A stretch of 64,000 bases of DNA from Undaria pinnatifida (lineage: Eukaryota; Sar; Phaeophyceae; Laminariales; Alariaceae). The DNA lies in contig JABAKD010000016.1 of assembly GCA_012845835.1 (NCBI GenBank), positions 20,193,196-20,257,195 on the forward strand, given 5' to 3'. This document shows positions 1-13,600 of this stretch, piece by piece. Every line of letters begins with the position of its first letter. Position 1 is the stretch's first letter. The translations under genes were made by a program, and so were the position numbers. The notes beneath the pieces were generated by a model, which made no database searches, was not told where the DNA came from, and saw nothing but the letters and a program-made list of their open reading frames with translations.

Positions 1-185
1 GAGTCCTTGGGACGAAGTGGTGGGTACGGTACGGTACGGTAGGGTGGGGTGGGACAGGGTAGGGTAGGGTAGGGTAAGGCAGAATAGGGTAGAGCAGGGT
101 AGGGTAGGGTAGGGTTTTGCAGGGTAGGGTAGGGTAGTGCAGGATAGGGTAGGGTAGGGCAAGATAATGCAGGATAGAGTAGACT
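1..185. repeat. degenerate (GGGTA)n tract
   Basis: The first 185 bases are mostly GGGTA units with scattered substitutions (AGGGTAA, GGGTAGTGCA). A related TACCC tract lies at 27830-28038. It is interstitial simple-sequence DNA. It is not a clean TTAGGG or TTTAGGG array, so I do not call a telomere. Confidence 0.8.
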
Positions 186-339
186 AGGGGAGAGTTATAA
201 CCCCTTTTGATCTATACCCACCCATAATTTTTCGGAGGGGAAATACTCGCAACAAGTATGGCAGCACTTCGCCGCAGTACTATTACTAAGTAGGTTATAA
301 CCCCGTGAGGTGAAAACCACTAACTGAACCCACCCTGCT

Positions 340-780
340 TGGAGGTTTGGCGAGAAACTACCTGGAATTGGTCATGGGATTGTTTTTTTTGAAATTGTAA
401 AAGTACAAGGGGTGTCCACTTAAAATCTGCTCTTAGGTTTTTTAGAGACTCCACTTGGAATTAGTGTGGGATGGTTTCTCCGTGGTTCTGAGTTGGATAA
501 CCCCGTGATAACTATGTCATCCCCACTCTTCGTTGGGAGCAAAAACACATGGAATTTCTTGTGAGATCATTTTTTTTGCAACAGTACAAAAGTAGCGCCT
601 TCCGAACTGCACTCGCGGTGTTAGAGACGAATCACTTGGAATTGGTGTGCGATCGTTTTCTTCGCAATGGCAAAGGTAAAACGGGTGTCCATTTAAAACC
701 TTCCCTCACATTTGTTTTGTGTGGGTAAATGCGTGGAACTATTTATAGCGTGGGATCATCTTTTTGGCAGGAACAAATGG
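340..780. repeat. degenerate tandem repeat of about 93 bp, five copies
   Basis: A unit containing ACTTGGAATTGGTGTG followed by GATCGTTTTTT and a pyrimidine or AAAAGTA stretch recurs near 355, 455, 548, 630 and 735. The copies are diverged. I see no coding exon inside. It lies upstream of the first visible kinase A exon and is probably intronic. Confidence 0.55.
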
Positions 781-964
781 GGAAACGGGAGGCCGGGAGG
801 GTTCGGCATGGAGAATCCCGTCTAGAGCTGCACCAACGTTTCCGGGAACAGGCTACTTGGAATTACGACTACTACTGTGCCTTAAACGAGTACCCCCCCC
901 CTCCCCCACCGCTGCCGCCGGCGTTACCGATCCGTTCCTTGTGCGATGTTGATGACGACTCTAG

Positions 965-3900
965 TATGGGTTTTCTGCGAACGATCGGAGGAGGTTGGCG
1001 ACCAAGACCTACGAGGAAGAAACGGCTTATCTTGTGAGTCGGGCCGCGTTGTTGCCAGTCTGACAGACGCCCCCCTCCCCCCCCCCCCCCCCCGTGTTCC
1101 CCTCACCCTTTTCGGGTATCTGAGCCTACGTAAGTGTCGCTATGAACTCTGTCAAGATTGCAGGTATTTTTCTTGGGTTTTTCTTCGCTATCCCCTTCCT
1201 CTTTGTGTTGCTAGTTATTTAACGCCGTCTTTGGTCTTACTCTCGACGTCGATATTGACCTTGACCTTGTCGTCGAACTTGACCTTGACCTTGATCTTTG
1301 ACGTGTGATATACCAGTTAATAGACAATTTTTACAGCAGTACTGCGATAGGGGCGCCTAAAAATTTCAAAGCCCTTCGTGAAACATCTCACGGGTCGGGT
1401 CAGTTTAGGCTGATCCGGTCGGCCATTGATACATGACAACCTCTTGACCCGTCCCGTGAGATTTTGAATTATCTCCTTACCCGACCCGATTCGCCTCGCG
1501 ATATTTGGAAACCCTCTGACCCGACCCAACCCGACCCGCGGGACGGTTCGTGATCCGTGAAAACAGCTTTCTCTTTTCTGAGGCTCGTATCGTCACTTGA
1601 GGAGCTCTGTTGTACCTCACCTAAACCGGGACTCTGATGATGATGATGATGATGACGATGATGATGATGACGATGATGATGATAATGATAATGATGATAA
1701 TGATGATGATGATGATGATGGTGGTGATGAAAACCTCCACCGTCTAGTACTAATAGTAGGTATGATGCAAAAAATATGTAATGCTCAATCGGGGCTAATT
1801 GAATATGGTACAATAGTAGAATAGTAGAAAAGTACGGGGACTTTTTCAATGTGAGGAGTCCCGATGTGTCGGGCACGTTGTGGACAGAAAATAATATTGA
1901 CAGTAGTCCATTAATGCATTAATGCATTGGTATTAATGTACTAGTATTAATGCATTGGTATTAATATGGTATTAGTAGCACGTGTGGGTAGGGATGCGCC
2001 TTATATTATTTAGTAGTACTGTACCTCTTGAACTCCCCACTTGCGGAGCTAAAACAAGGTACCCTCGAGAACAACCTGAAATTCCAAGCCCGAAGAACGA
2101 CCCCGCGGCCGACCGCAGGTATTCAACGTGTAAAGGGTCATTGGTATTCCAACGATAAAGCAAACTGACAGAGATCACATACGGCAGTGTGTCTGAATAT
2201 GTAGAGATGTAGAGGCGGGGAGGGGGGGGATTTAATAGCTACTTACTATTAATAAAGCAAGGCGTTACTTATTTTCATTTTACATGTCCGAAGGAAACGG
2301 AATTTGGGAGGTGAAATCGTTGTTCGCGTATCGAGGCTCTGCCTCCATGATAAGATATGCAGAGGCGGCACCTCGTGAACTGTGAACAGGACGCGTGATA
2401 ATTGACGCAAGATGTTGATTCAAAAGGCGCTTAAACGTCTGCACGGCTGCACCCACGATTTTACGGGGGCAAACGACTTGCAATTAGTGTAGTTTCAGTT
2501 CCTCAGTTGGTGCACCCCGTCAGGAAGATTTAAAGGTTTTTCTAGCTAGAAACGCTTCTCCTGTCGTAGGACGCGTCCTTGAGCTTGACGTTGACGTTGG
2601 CCTCGACCTTAACCTTGACTTTCATATTTTTATTCCGAATGCCTTCCGACATTGTGTCGTGAGGAAGAAATTGTAAGATTAGTAAAAACTGATACAATGC
2701 ACCGAATACCACCGCTCTCACCCAATACATCCTCATTCCCCGCGTGTCTTTTACTCAAAGGAGTACGTAGCTACCTCCCTTTACATAATATTCTTGTAGT
2801 AGTCACGGTAGTCATGGTGCCTTAGCCTTAGCCTTAACCCCTTGCTCTCTCGTCACCTTTTCCCCACACCACGCCACGGGCAGGAAGAGATGACGTTGCG
2901 AAACGTGACGAAGCCTTGCTTTAGAGCTGCCCTGCTCAACCCGGAAAACGTGTGTGACGAGCTTTACCACATGAGGCACGAGGTGAGAAAAAAATGTGTT
3001 GCGGTTTTGAATGGAACCGACAGCGATCGTTCCCGTGCGTAAGCAAGCTAGGACGGTCGACGAGCGAAACAAAATGGAGCATCGGCTTACGTGTTCGGCC
3101 GACGTTTAAGCAGCTCACTGAAGTGTTCCGTTTCGTTATATGTACCTAGTACGTAATGAAAATTTCAAAGACACATGATCGGTGCACAGTATTTTTGTCC
3201 TTTGGTCGGCTGACAACTGTTTTGTGGTAACAGGCGTCTTTGCGACAGGGGAGCACGGGCTGTATATATGTAGCTAGCATGTTTTCTCAATCATTTATCG
3301 AGTATCAGACTATCTGTATACCTCCACGCAAGTTGCATGTAAAGCAGGGGTCCGAAATTGCGTACCAAGTCGAGACATTATAAGTATGAACGTGAAGTGA
3401 GACGAGAAACATCGTCAGCTGCCTCTATAGGCTTCAACCTCTTGCGAGTCTCTTTTCCTCTGCCAGGCAGGGGGGGGGTCGGGCTCACTGCGCTCACACA
3501 TTTTTATAGTAAGTACACGAATACTATGCTGAACGAAACGTAGGGACCATTGTGGTATAGGAATGAGAAGCAACCGGCAAATACATTTCCGTTCGGAGGG
3601 GTATCAGTATATCGACGCAGGCGGCAATGGCCGAATACGTGAGTGTCGTTCTCCGAAGTCGATTAATACATCTATCTCGCGTCTCCCTCTGGTGTGGACC
3701 TTACCTTGAAAATTATTGTCTCGCCTGACGCTCAACAAGCCACATGTAGTGGTACTTCATCTGTATCCCCGACTTCCGAACATAATTAGTTTTGAACAAC
3801 CTCCTGCAAATACTATGCGCTTTCAAAGGTAGAAATACATTGTAAATGATGCATGGGCTTTTGCGTACTTGAGTATCTGCTACGCTACCTTCGTACCTTC

Positions 3901-6900
3901 GTACCTGCGTGTACGAGAATCCGAAATTGTTGTGTACCATGCTGCTACCGGGGTTTGCCATTGGCGCACGATTTCCCATGGGATATTCAATAATCTTCCA
4001 TGCCATTACCATAATTCGGCCGTCTCGTTCGACGCCCCACCCCCCTCCCGGCGATCCATTGTTGATCCTCAACCTCACCCCCCCCCCCCCCCCCGGACCG
4101 GTTTCTGCATCCTTCGCCATTACCGCCTCGGTCGCCACCTTCACCCTACCCCTTCCCCTATCCCTGCTCCTACCTCAATCCTTGCTCCGCCCCTACCCGC
4201 TCCCCGTCCGTTCTCCACCCTATGCCATATCGTCTTACCGCGTGTTGTACAGGTAATGTCGATAGTTAGCCGGGCGCTATCGCTCGACCCGACCGAGCGC
4301 CAAACGATGCGAGAATTGACGGCGTCCATTATCAGCCTGAGCGAGCGTCAGTTCGAGAAAGAAGCGCAGATCTCCTCCTCGGCTGCAGCGGAAGCTATTT
4401 CTTCTCCGGAAATCGACGCCAAGGCTGTAGGGGTCGTTGCTGAGGCCATTCCTGCTTTGGTGGAACTCCCTGCGGAGGAAGCCGTTCGTTTGCCGGAAGT
4501 GGTTGCCGTTGACACGGCTGTTGCCGATGACCACGGTGCTACTACTGCAGCTGCCGCTGTTGCTGCCGCTGCCGCTGCTGCTGTGGATGTTGTTACCGGT
4601 GTTGCTACTGCTGGTGATGGTGCTTCGTCTGCTCCTGTTGCTGGTGCTGGTTCTGGTACTGGTGCTGCTTCCACTACTAGTGGTGGTACTGGTACTGGTA
4701 CTGCTGCCGTTGGTGTGAAGCCTGCAAGTGGTGATGGTGATGGTGGCGGTGGCGATGGTGGCGCGGCCTCGAGGGGCATTCTCCCCATTCCTCCCGCCAC
4801 CAGAGCAGCAGCGACGCGAGAAGGAATGGGGACAGTACGGAGACTCCCCCCCGGACTGTTCGTCGCGGACGGTGTCGAATGCGTGCCTCGTGTTCCTGGT
4901 GGTGGTGGTGGTATTTGTGGTGATGATGTTGGTGGTGCGGCTTCGAAGGACCTTCTCGCCACGCCGGTCGATACCAGAGCGGAAGCAGCACTGAAAGGAG
5001 CCCCGAGCGCCCGGCGACTTCCTCCGGGTCTGCCTGTCGTGGGCAGTGGCGGGGCTTCTCTCCCTTCCCCTGAACCCGCTGCCAATGCTGCAGCCATCGC
5101 GAGCACCACCGCGAACGCTATCGCGACGGCCACCGCAACTGCCACCGTCGCCAAAGAATCAGTCGCGGTGAGCAACTATGTTCCTGAGGGTAACTTTGCG
5201 ACGCCGGCAGCCACGAGTGGCGTCGTGGGTGGCGCTGGAGAAGGCGCCGGTGGTGGCTGTTGTACCAGTGGTGGTGACGACGGTGGGGAAGGAGACATCG
5301 GCCATTACGTCATTCCGGAGCAGGGGCAAGCACCCGTCGTGGCACGGGCCAGTGAGGAGGCCACCCCCAGAGTTAATCCTGTAGAAGATGACACGGCTGC
5401 TTCCGGATCTGTAACACCACCCCTCAAGTTCCCGGGTCACGCGCCGGCGCTGCATGTTGATGGGCTTTCGCAGGCCATGCCAGCCACACTGTACACCGCT
5501 CTCCAGGAGAAGCACGACGGCGATGGCAGCGGCATCTGCGGCAACGATCGTGGTCGCGGAAGCGGTTGTTACGGAGGTGGAGGAGGGTATGCACCCACTC
5601 CAACGACTGCCGGGGGAGAGATTCAGGAGTGTGATTTGTCGCTTGTGGCTAGCTCCGGCGAGGGCGGGAGTGAGGGATACGTTGCCAAGGCGGTGACGCC
5701 CCCTCCGCAACGTCGCTGGGAACGAGGGGGAAGTGAAAGTGGAGATGGGCCAGGAGGAGTAGGAGGAGGAGAAGCAAGGGGGGAGGTAGAATGGAGAGGA
5801 TCAGTAGAAAGAGAGATGGCACCCATTCCCCGGCCTGAAAACGAAGGTGGTTGGGGGGGGGGAGACGGACGTGGAAAAGACGGAGGAAATGGCGAAGGAA
5901 ATGGGGGAGGCGTAGCAGGAGAAGGCCGGGGGGAAGCAGCGGGAGGAGAAACGGCTTCCACCCCCGGTCCCGAAAGATATGGCGGATGGGGCGGAGGAGA
6001 AGGAGGTGGAGGGGGAGAGGTGGGAGGGGAAGGATGGGGAGGAGGTGGAGGAGGAGAGGCGTCTCCTCGCCCTCGTGATGCAAGGGAGGGCGGATGGGGG
6101 GATGGAGAAGAAGGAGGCGGCGGAGGAGGATGGAATGGAAAAGGAGAGGGCGGGTGGCAAGGGAAAAAAGGGGCGTCCGGGAGCCCCCGTCACGCGAGCG
6201 CGGCTGTCAGCGCCCCGGCCGCTCCCAACCGTAACCACCAGCAGCACCACCACCACTACCGAAACCGCCACCGCCACCAATCACACCTCGCCAACGAGAA
6301 GGCAGCACGCGTGCAGGGATATGTCGCGACACGGACGGCAATTTCGAGGCAGAACCGTCGTGGAGAATGGAGGACGCCCGAGGATAGCGGCGGTGGCACC
6401 CGATACGGAAGCCACGGTAGCGGTAGCTGCGGTAGCGATAGCGGTAGTCGTCATAGTGGTAGCTGTAGTAGTGGTAGCAGCAGCCGGGGTAATGGTGGTG
6501 GTACCAGGGGAAGCGGTTCCAACGGTGGCGCCGCCGCGTTCCGTCGCCGGCGCCACCGGAGATCTCGCGGCAACGCTTCCCCGCGCTCGGGGCCGCCGTC
6601 AAGCGGGGGCGGTGAAAGCAGTGGCGTAAGCCATCACAACAACCAGGCCGCGCCCCAAGAAACAGGCACCGCTCGCCAGCCGTTGCGCCGAGGAGGCGCG
6701 GCTCGCACTCTTGCTGCCACGAGGGGCCAGTCGAGGCTGGTTGCCGGCGGCGGCGGCGGCGGGGATTACTTCTGCATGGGCGGTGGTGGTGGCACCGGCG
6801 GGGGCGGCAGCGGGTGGCGCGGCGATGGCGGTTACCGCCCAGCCCCGCCCAGCGACAATCGCCAGGCCTGGTGCACCAGAAATAGTTACTGTGCACCTGT

Positions 6901-7105
6901 CGCCCCCTCGCAGTGGCCAGTTGCCGGTTTTGGTCCCGTCGCGGATCAGTCAACGTCGGTGGGTGTGGCGGGATACTACCGCCGGCAAGCTGGATGCGGC
7001 GGACAAGCCTGGTACGGCGGGTACCCTGGATACGCCTGGCACTCTGGGTACGGTGGGCGTGAGTGGTGTGCGACTCGTGTGGGGTATGCCAACTGCGTGA
7101 GATAA
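965..7105 (+). CDS. protein kinase A, C-lobe exons plus long low-complexity tail (5' end outside the window)
   Basis: Three exons are visible: 965-1033 (23 aa), 2884-2982 (33 aa) and 4253-7105 (950 aa plus stop). All begin and end in phase 0, with AG acceptors and GTGAG donors. The last exon opens with a kinase subdomain XI (…SRALSLDPTERQTMREL…), the C-terminal end of a protein kinase domain. Exons 1 and 2 match the C-lobe insert exons of kinase B at 39364-39432 and 38731-38832 in length and phase; FSANDRRRL matches FTPEKLEQQRL, and NPENVCDEL matches NSDNMYDEL. The catalytic loop, activation segment and N-lobe must lie left of the window. The tail is Ala/Gly/Ser rich, with acidic Gly-Glu, His-rich, Arg/Ser and finally Tyr/Gly/Trp-rich parts; near its start it shares an LPAEE motif with kinase B. 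Substrate and localisation cannot be read. The C-lobe and tail are well supported; exons 1 and 2 rest on paralogy. Confidence 0.78.
1380..1565. repeat. (CCCGA)n-type dispersed repeat, copy 1
   Basis: Tracts of CCCGACCCGA alternate with CGTGAGATTTT and are bounded by ACGGGT / CCGTGAAAA sequences. The same structure recurs at 12285-12485 and 16840-17085. It sits in a kinase A intron. Confidence 0.6.
1634..1722. repeat. (GAT)n microsatellite
   Basis: Nearly uninterrupted GAT/GAC/AAT trinucleotides span about 90 bases. One frame would read poly-Asp and the opposite strand poly-His, but the tract lies in the kinase A intron between 1033 and 2884. I treat both readings as spurious. Confidence 0.85.
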
Positions 7106-10100
7106 GAGGTGCGCTGCCGTTTAGACAGGGCGCGGGAGAGGCGGTGTGCGTCGTGTGCTCGCACGGGGTGCAGGGGCGGGGTTGTATGGTGGATATCTCA
7201 CCGGAGGAAATTGGAGAAGATGGATGGGGTGGGTAGGGGTGCTGGCGGTGGTGATGCTGAGAGAAGGAGCGTGAAGACCGACCGGTCCGAGAGTTCGTGA
7301 TCGAGTTTCTTGCAGGGTGGTGACTTTTTATCGACATCTGTGCCATATATGCGAGACCATGATCGCAGCAGAACTTGCACGTGGTAGACGTATGTACGAG
7401 TAGGTACCGGTGAATGTGTCGTTTTTTTCTGTCTGTTTATGGCTTTGACTCTTTATCGGCCCTGGTATTGGCAGCGGTGGCCGTAGCACCGGCTGCGGCT
7501 GCGGCTGCGACGGTGGGTGCTGGTCGGTCGCGATGATTTGGGTTTCCATTGACGTCGCTGTTGAACCCGTTCAGTACTGCTTAACGTGTGTAAGAATGGT
7601 GACGTTCAAGTCGTGGGTTTGCGCTTTATTCGAATATCCCCTCCTCTCCATCTCCCTTAGGAGGTAAATATGTTTTTGATATGATACCACTACTATTGCT
7701 GCTGCTATACAGTGCAAGTTGATTATATTCCAGGAGCGGCGTTGCGCACGATTTGTTCTAAAGGGGTAGAATAATAGTAATACGAGCATGTATTGATAGA
7801 GCTCTAGACGAAGTTTGGTACAGTATTGTGGCGTTGTGGTGCAGGCAACCAACGCGGTACGTACGTATTTGCTTCGTCGAAAGGCTTTTGTTTGCGGATA
7901 TCGATTTTGTGTTGGTGTTACTGTTTGTAGTACCCGTACGGTTGTGTACAGTACTTGAAGCAGACGTTTTGCTATAAGAAGAGGCTTACGCGAGTGACGC
8001 AGACAGGGTGGTTGGTTGGTGTTGTAAACACACTCTGGCGTGTGTCGTGGAGCTATACGTGGGAAGTGTGTTAGTGTATCGTGTCCCGTGCGCGTAACTA
8101 TCCAATCACCCCCCATGTAGTACCGTTAGGTGTCGGAAGTGTTGCCGTCGTTAATGCCGGGGGGTACGTGCTAGCTATGGTTGTTGAAGCGGCATATCAT
8201 ATATTAAATACACCGACAGGGATTATGACGATTGAAGCATTAACATGCCCAGAATTGTTGGCCACAGTAACGTCACTGGGCCATGTTGACGATTTCGTCG
8301 TGTGCTGAACAAAAAAAGCTGTAGAGCAAAGGAGACAGAGAGGAAAGCACTTTCAATTATTAACAGCGCGTCTTCTTCTGTGACCAACAAGCAGAAGAGG
8401 ACGGTGTGGTGCTCACAGTTCAAGTTAATATCAACTATTTTTGTCGATGAGTGGGAAAAAAATGATGCCGTGTTCCCGCGTTCCCTTGTAACCTTTTATG
8501 TTTGTGTGCTCCTTCCGTGTACATAGCCAAGGCAGTGTCTCAGTCGAGGTCGGGATCGCATGGCGACCAGTAGCAAGCCGAACTTGCGGACGGGTTTAGG
8601 GGGGGGGGGGTACTCACGCGCCTAACGTGATGATACGTCTTATAGTAGCTGATAACTTGCTGGCCCCCTCGGCTCGCGACGACGTATCAAAACCATACGG
8701 CCTGGTATGTGAACCTACAGTATACCCGTATATGACAGTAGTGTTGGTGTTAGTGTTAGTGTATAACACCCCCTCCGGGATAAAACCCTGACTCGGTTTC
8801 CTCCGAAACCAGCGCGGCACGAATATCAACGGTGGCGGCTTTGGGAGGATGTCGTCCAGGTCTTTCCATAGACGTGTCGTTCGGTGCTTAAGACTCTATC
8901 GGTCGTCGAGAAATGGACATACAAACTCGTCCGAGGGGGTTTGCCATACACCGTCACATACGGTAACCCACGTCGTAGTACGACATATCCAGACAGACAT
9001 ACCCTGCATACAGCATACAGGACCAACATACAGGCCAACACACAAATACCTTGTGGCGACGGTGTAAACGGACACAAAACGGCTGACTACGGCGGCAGGC
9101 AGAATCGGTCGGGTTGAGGTAACCATAACAAGCCGTCTCCTAGTGCTCGTGGTGTTGGGACGAAAGCCTCCGCCGATTCGACGGGGTGGGTGGTGTAAGG
9201 GTAGCGGCGCTTTGTCCGAGGGGCGTGCGAGGGAGAAGGGGGGTGGGTGGGGGCGCGGGTACGGGGGATGGCGGGTTGTACGATAACGCTCAACAACAAA
9301 AAAAAACCGTTTAGCAGAGTTTTACGATTTTTGCAGCGTGTTACGGGGAAGAGATTTGTTCCGTGTGTACGCGTGATGAGGCGAAGTTGGTGTGCGAATA
9401 GGCCGCGATGGCCGCGTTTGGGATGTTTCGTTTCTGCGGCGATGCAGCCATCTACTGGAAGGCAGTTTGTACTAGTGTGCAGCTTCGAAAACGAGAATAT
9501 GAAGTAAGTACGAACTGGATGAGTGCGATCCCCATCGTAAGGGCCCTGGAGCTAAAGGTATTTGTCATCTATGTGTGTGATGTGGTGAACAAACAACAAA
9601 CGCGTCCGGTGTACGCGGCGTGATGAGAGGCGACGATACATAATACACTATTTCATGAGGTTGCACTCTTCGATGAAGCAAGACACAACCTGCCAACCCT
9701 CGCGGGGAGTAAGGAGAGGAAAATAATTGTCGTCTGTTTTGATTGTTTTTGACAAAAGCACGCCACTGTCTGCAGCGTCGTCGAAAACTCCTTTTGAAAT
9801 GTCAAGCTGCTGTTGTTGTGTTTTTTACATTTAGCTAATCGCCAGTATCAGTTCGTGGTGACAAGACAGGCTCCCAAAAACATCTGGCGCCGAAAAACTG
9901 GGTACCATGTGATAAGCCAAGATAACATACTTTCGCGCCCTCTTTCGATGCATCCATAAAACGCAACACTGATCTATCACGGACAGCTTACAAGGTTGAG
10001 CATCGACCTTCGGCAACACTCACACCTTACGCCGTGTAATAATAATTTCTTACAAAATTAGCACGTCAGGATATATATACCTGGTGAACAAAACCAACCA

Positions 10101-10672
10101 GGTATATTCTATCGACTGGTGTGCTCTGTTTGCTGCAAAAACGTGTACTTCCTTGCGTCGGCAGCGATCCAAGACTTTCCTGCCGCGATGGAGAAATGGG
10201 CTCCTACACCTCCACACCACAATGTTTTGCCCCGCAGGGACCGCAGCCTCGACGCCCCCCGCCCACTCTCCCCGCGCGCCCTATATGGGAGTAGGAACGG
10301 ATCTCCGTCTCGAAAGGGATGCATGGTCAATGATCAGATAACTAAGGCAAGCAACAAACGAGTACGGCCCCGCCCTCCCCGTCCCCCCTCCCCCCCATTA
10401 AACAAACGCCACGGCTTGCCGTGCCTGCAAATCCCCGGGACGTACGCGCATACAGGCACATAAGCCACGGGAGATGGCAGTTTAGACCTGTAGCGGACGG
10501 CGGCCTAAACGTAGCCGCTACAGCGCACACATAAGCAACGATAAATTAGAAATTACGGTGTTTGCGATTTCTAAACCCTTTTGGGGTCGGGTAAAATGAA
10601 AAAAATAGTATTGAAATCCCACGAATTTCATATACCCCAAGGCCGACCAACCAACTTTTACAGATTTAGCCA
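7106..10672. other. intergenic region between kinase A and the CCDC137-family gene
   Basis: This holds the presumed 3' flank of kinase A and the 3' flank of the minus-strand CCDC137-family gene, so the two genes converge. Short open frames occur, but none shows a recognisable domain, splice-phase continuity or composition like the real exons nearby. Near the right end is a dispersed repeat copy (10285-10385). Confidence 0.5.
10285..10385 (+). repeat. dispersed repeat family R4, copy 1
   Basis: It contains GGATCTCCGTCTCGAAAGGG, then TGGTCAATGATCAGA, a GCAAGCAACAAACGAGTAC block and a C-rich run. Four other copies lie at 14600-14690 (-), 27345-27475, 27495-27550 and 47290-47400. All lie in introns or just outside exons. 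Confidence 0.6.
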
Positions 10673-13600
10673 TCAAAGATCACTACCGACGAACTGGGTC
10701 TGCCCCGCACGTCGCTTTTTCTTCAGCCCGCTGTACGCCTCCTGCACCCTTTTTCTCATCTCCTCCATCTGCCTCTTCTGGGCCTTCTTGGCCTCCTCCT
10801 CCAACCGCTGCCGCTGCTGTCGCCCCTCCTCCCCCCCCTCTCCGCTACCGCCCCCCTCCTTCCCACCCAACTTCCCGCCGCCACTTTTCTTCCCCTTGCC
10901 CTTCCCTTGCCCCTCCCCCCGCCCAGAATCTTTTCCCCCCTTCTCCCCCCCCCCCCCCCCCCCCCTCCGCCCCGCTGCTGTTGGCCTTCCAAGCTCCCGA
11001 GACCCCCTTCCCCGGCGGCCTGCGCCGCGCGTCTCGCCCATGGTTTGGTGTGCTCTTGAGGTTTGAAACCCCGGGGTTTGGGGAGTTTTGCCAGGTCAGG
11101 GGGAGCGTGTGCAACCTCTCCGAATCTGTTAGAAGCGCGGCGGTGGCGGTAAGCGGACGCGATAGTGTGAGCGGTGGTGGTGGTGGCGGTGGTGGTCGTA
11201 GTGGATGGTGGTGGTTGTGGTGGTGGGTGGTTGTGGTTGTGGTTGCGGGTGTGGTGGTGGGCAGTGTTGGTGGGTGGTTGTGGTGGTGGGTTGTTGTGAT
11301 GGTGGTGAGGGTGGTGGTAGTGGCGGCGGTGGTGGTCGTAGTGGATGGTGGTGGTGGTGGTGGTGTTGGTATTGATGGTGAATGGTGGTAAACGCGACCG
11401 ACGGCGAACGGTGGTAGGTGTCGCAGTGACAATAAGAACATCACTACCACTAGGATAAAACATGCAAATCGGGAATATATTATTGCATGAGTATTAATGA
11501 GATCTACCAAAAGAAATAAAAAAAAAACGGAACAAACTGCTCGTATAGATATATGGATAGTTGCGTTCGGAACAACCTAATCTCATGTGAAAACGAATCT
11601 GCACCGCACTAGGCCCTGTGCTTGCCATCCCCACGCCGCAACGAGCACGGGCCCGCGCGGCGCGCGACGGCGCGTCTCTGCCTGTGTGGGCCCAACCTCC
11701 GAGGCGGGTTGGGCTTGGGGTCAGCATAAGGGTTAGAGCCTGCAGTACATGATAGTGTTTTGGGCCTTTTTTCTTTCCGTTATCATTCTGGAACCACACG
11801 CGGACCACACCGAACTCTCCGATTTCTATACTATGTCCTAGACAAACAACCACACGGTGTGGTGAAGGAGGCTGGGGTGGTGGGTGGTCTTAGATGCGTG
11901 GTTGTAGTGGTTGTGGCGGTGGTGGTGATGGTGGAGAATTGCGGTGGTGGCGATGGTGGTGGTGGTGGCGGTGTTGTTGTCCGTGGTGGTGATGGTAGTG
12001 ATGGTGGTGTCGTAGTGGTGGTCCCGCTTGCGCCGAGAGTCAGGTTTCGGTCGGTCAAGAAGTGGTTGGTTCAATGAGGCGAGCGTGGAGAGCTGAAATT
12101 GATTGGAGAAAAAAAACACGTTACGGCGTACCTGGTACGCATGAGTGGGTATGTCAACGTTTTCACCCTCGAAAAATAAAATTACATACCACGAGAGGGA
12201 GGGGTGCTGAAATTTCATGAATTTCCATGTTCGAGGGAGACGATATATACCAGGGGTTTTCATGGGTCAAGTCATTTCTTACGGATCAGGGTGACCCGAC
12301 CCTACCCGACCCGACCCGACCCGACCCGACACGACTCGACCCGTGATATTTGCACACTTTCTGGCCCGACCCGAAACGATCCGTGAGATTTCCAACAACC
12401 CCTGACCCGATTCGACTCGGCCCGCGAGATTTTGGAAACCCCCGGACCAGGTGATCCGACCCTCGTGTCACGACCCGTGAAAAGCCCTGGTATAAGCCCT
12501 GGTATCTATATACGTACTAATACAACGAGCGCGGAAATTTGGCTTCGATTGGCTGAGGTTTTTATTACCAAAGACCTGAGCAGCACGAGTAGTGCAAAAA
12601 CAACACTGTGAGAGTATTACAGAGGGCGCCCGCTCTGAAGAAAAAATCGGTCGTGTAATAGTTTGACGCTAGTTTTATATCACGACAAATACGAGAAAAA
12701 TGTCCCAACAAACGGTGATCGGGGTCTAGGTGCCATACTAAATCTCACATAACAAGCCAACAGTCCTCGACGCCAAATCAACATTTCCTATTAGCGCTCT
12801 CACCATGCGGACACCTTCTGTACCATTAACGCCTTTTCAAGTGGAAACCCGTTTTCGGGGACAAAATTACTCGGAATTAGTATGTAAAGGGGTTTTGGGG
12901 GTCTGGAGAGGTCAATAGTAGCGTCTTGCCCGCTCCATCCCTCCCTTCCCTCCTCTGCTTCCAGCCGGTGGGAGGGGAGAAAGGGGCTACGGCAGAGGCG
13001 CAACAAACTTTTTCGGATGCCCCTCACGTCCGGAGCTCTATCCGCCCACCAAAAAAACTCACGAATTAAACAAAAAAATTAAAGCCCAACCTGACCAACA
13101 CAACCCCCATGGTCAGCGTAAGTGTACAACAAACAACAATCGTAAAACACACACACAAAAAGCTATACAATCCGACCAGAGTGGAGTACTTCCTCGATTG
13201 AGGAGCCCCGGCAAAAAAAAAAAAACATTTAGCCGAAATATGGTATACCCTTACCGCGACACGAATATTTAAGTCAAAAATGAATACTGCCACCACGGCA
13301 GGAGATTTTTTTTCCGGTCAAACGGTTCTGGCCGGTTGAGTTCATCATGCGACGAGCAGTCTACACCTCTTACAGAGTACGCGTATTTTGTTTTTGGACT
13401 AGAGCACAGAAGCGGTGGCTTGGTCGGATGGCGCGAGCGAATGCCTTCGAAGTCATGTCCCGGGTGAGATATTTAGCTCCTCATGTTAGGACCTCAGAAA
13501 CTTTATTCTGCACACCTTCTATGGGATGACTCCAACTCACAAGGTACATAATCTTATCGCACCCACGCGTCCAGGTAAGTGCATGAACAACGCGCAAAAA

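Noticed and set aside
1-185. Telomere
   Set aside because: The unit is a degenerate GGGTA, not a pure telomeric hexamer or heptamer. Genes run off the same edge, so this is interstitial.
1469-1876. Poly-His (minus) or poly-Asp (plus) open frames at the GAT repeat
   Set aside because: Created by the (GAT)n microsatellite; no flanking coding pattern, and the tract lies in an intron.
6207-7346. 379-residue open frame on the minus strand opposite kinase A's tail
   Set aside because: It is the antisense shadow of the Gly/Ser/Arg-rich coding exon. Its composition mirrors the sense strand, and no splice or domain evidence exists.
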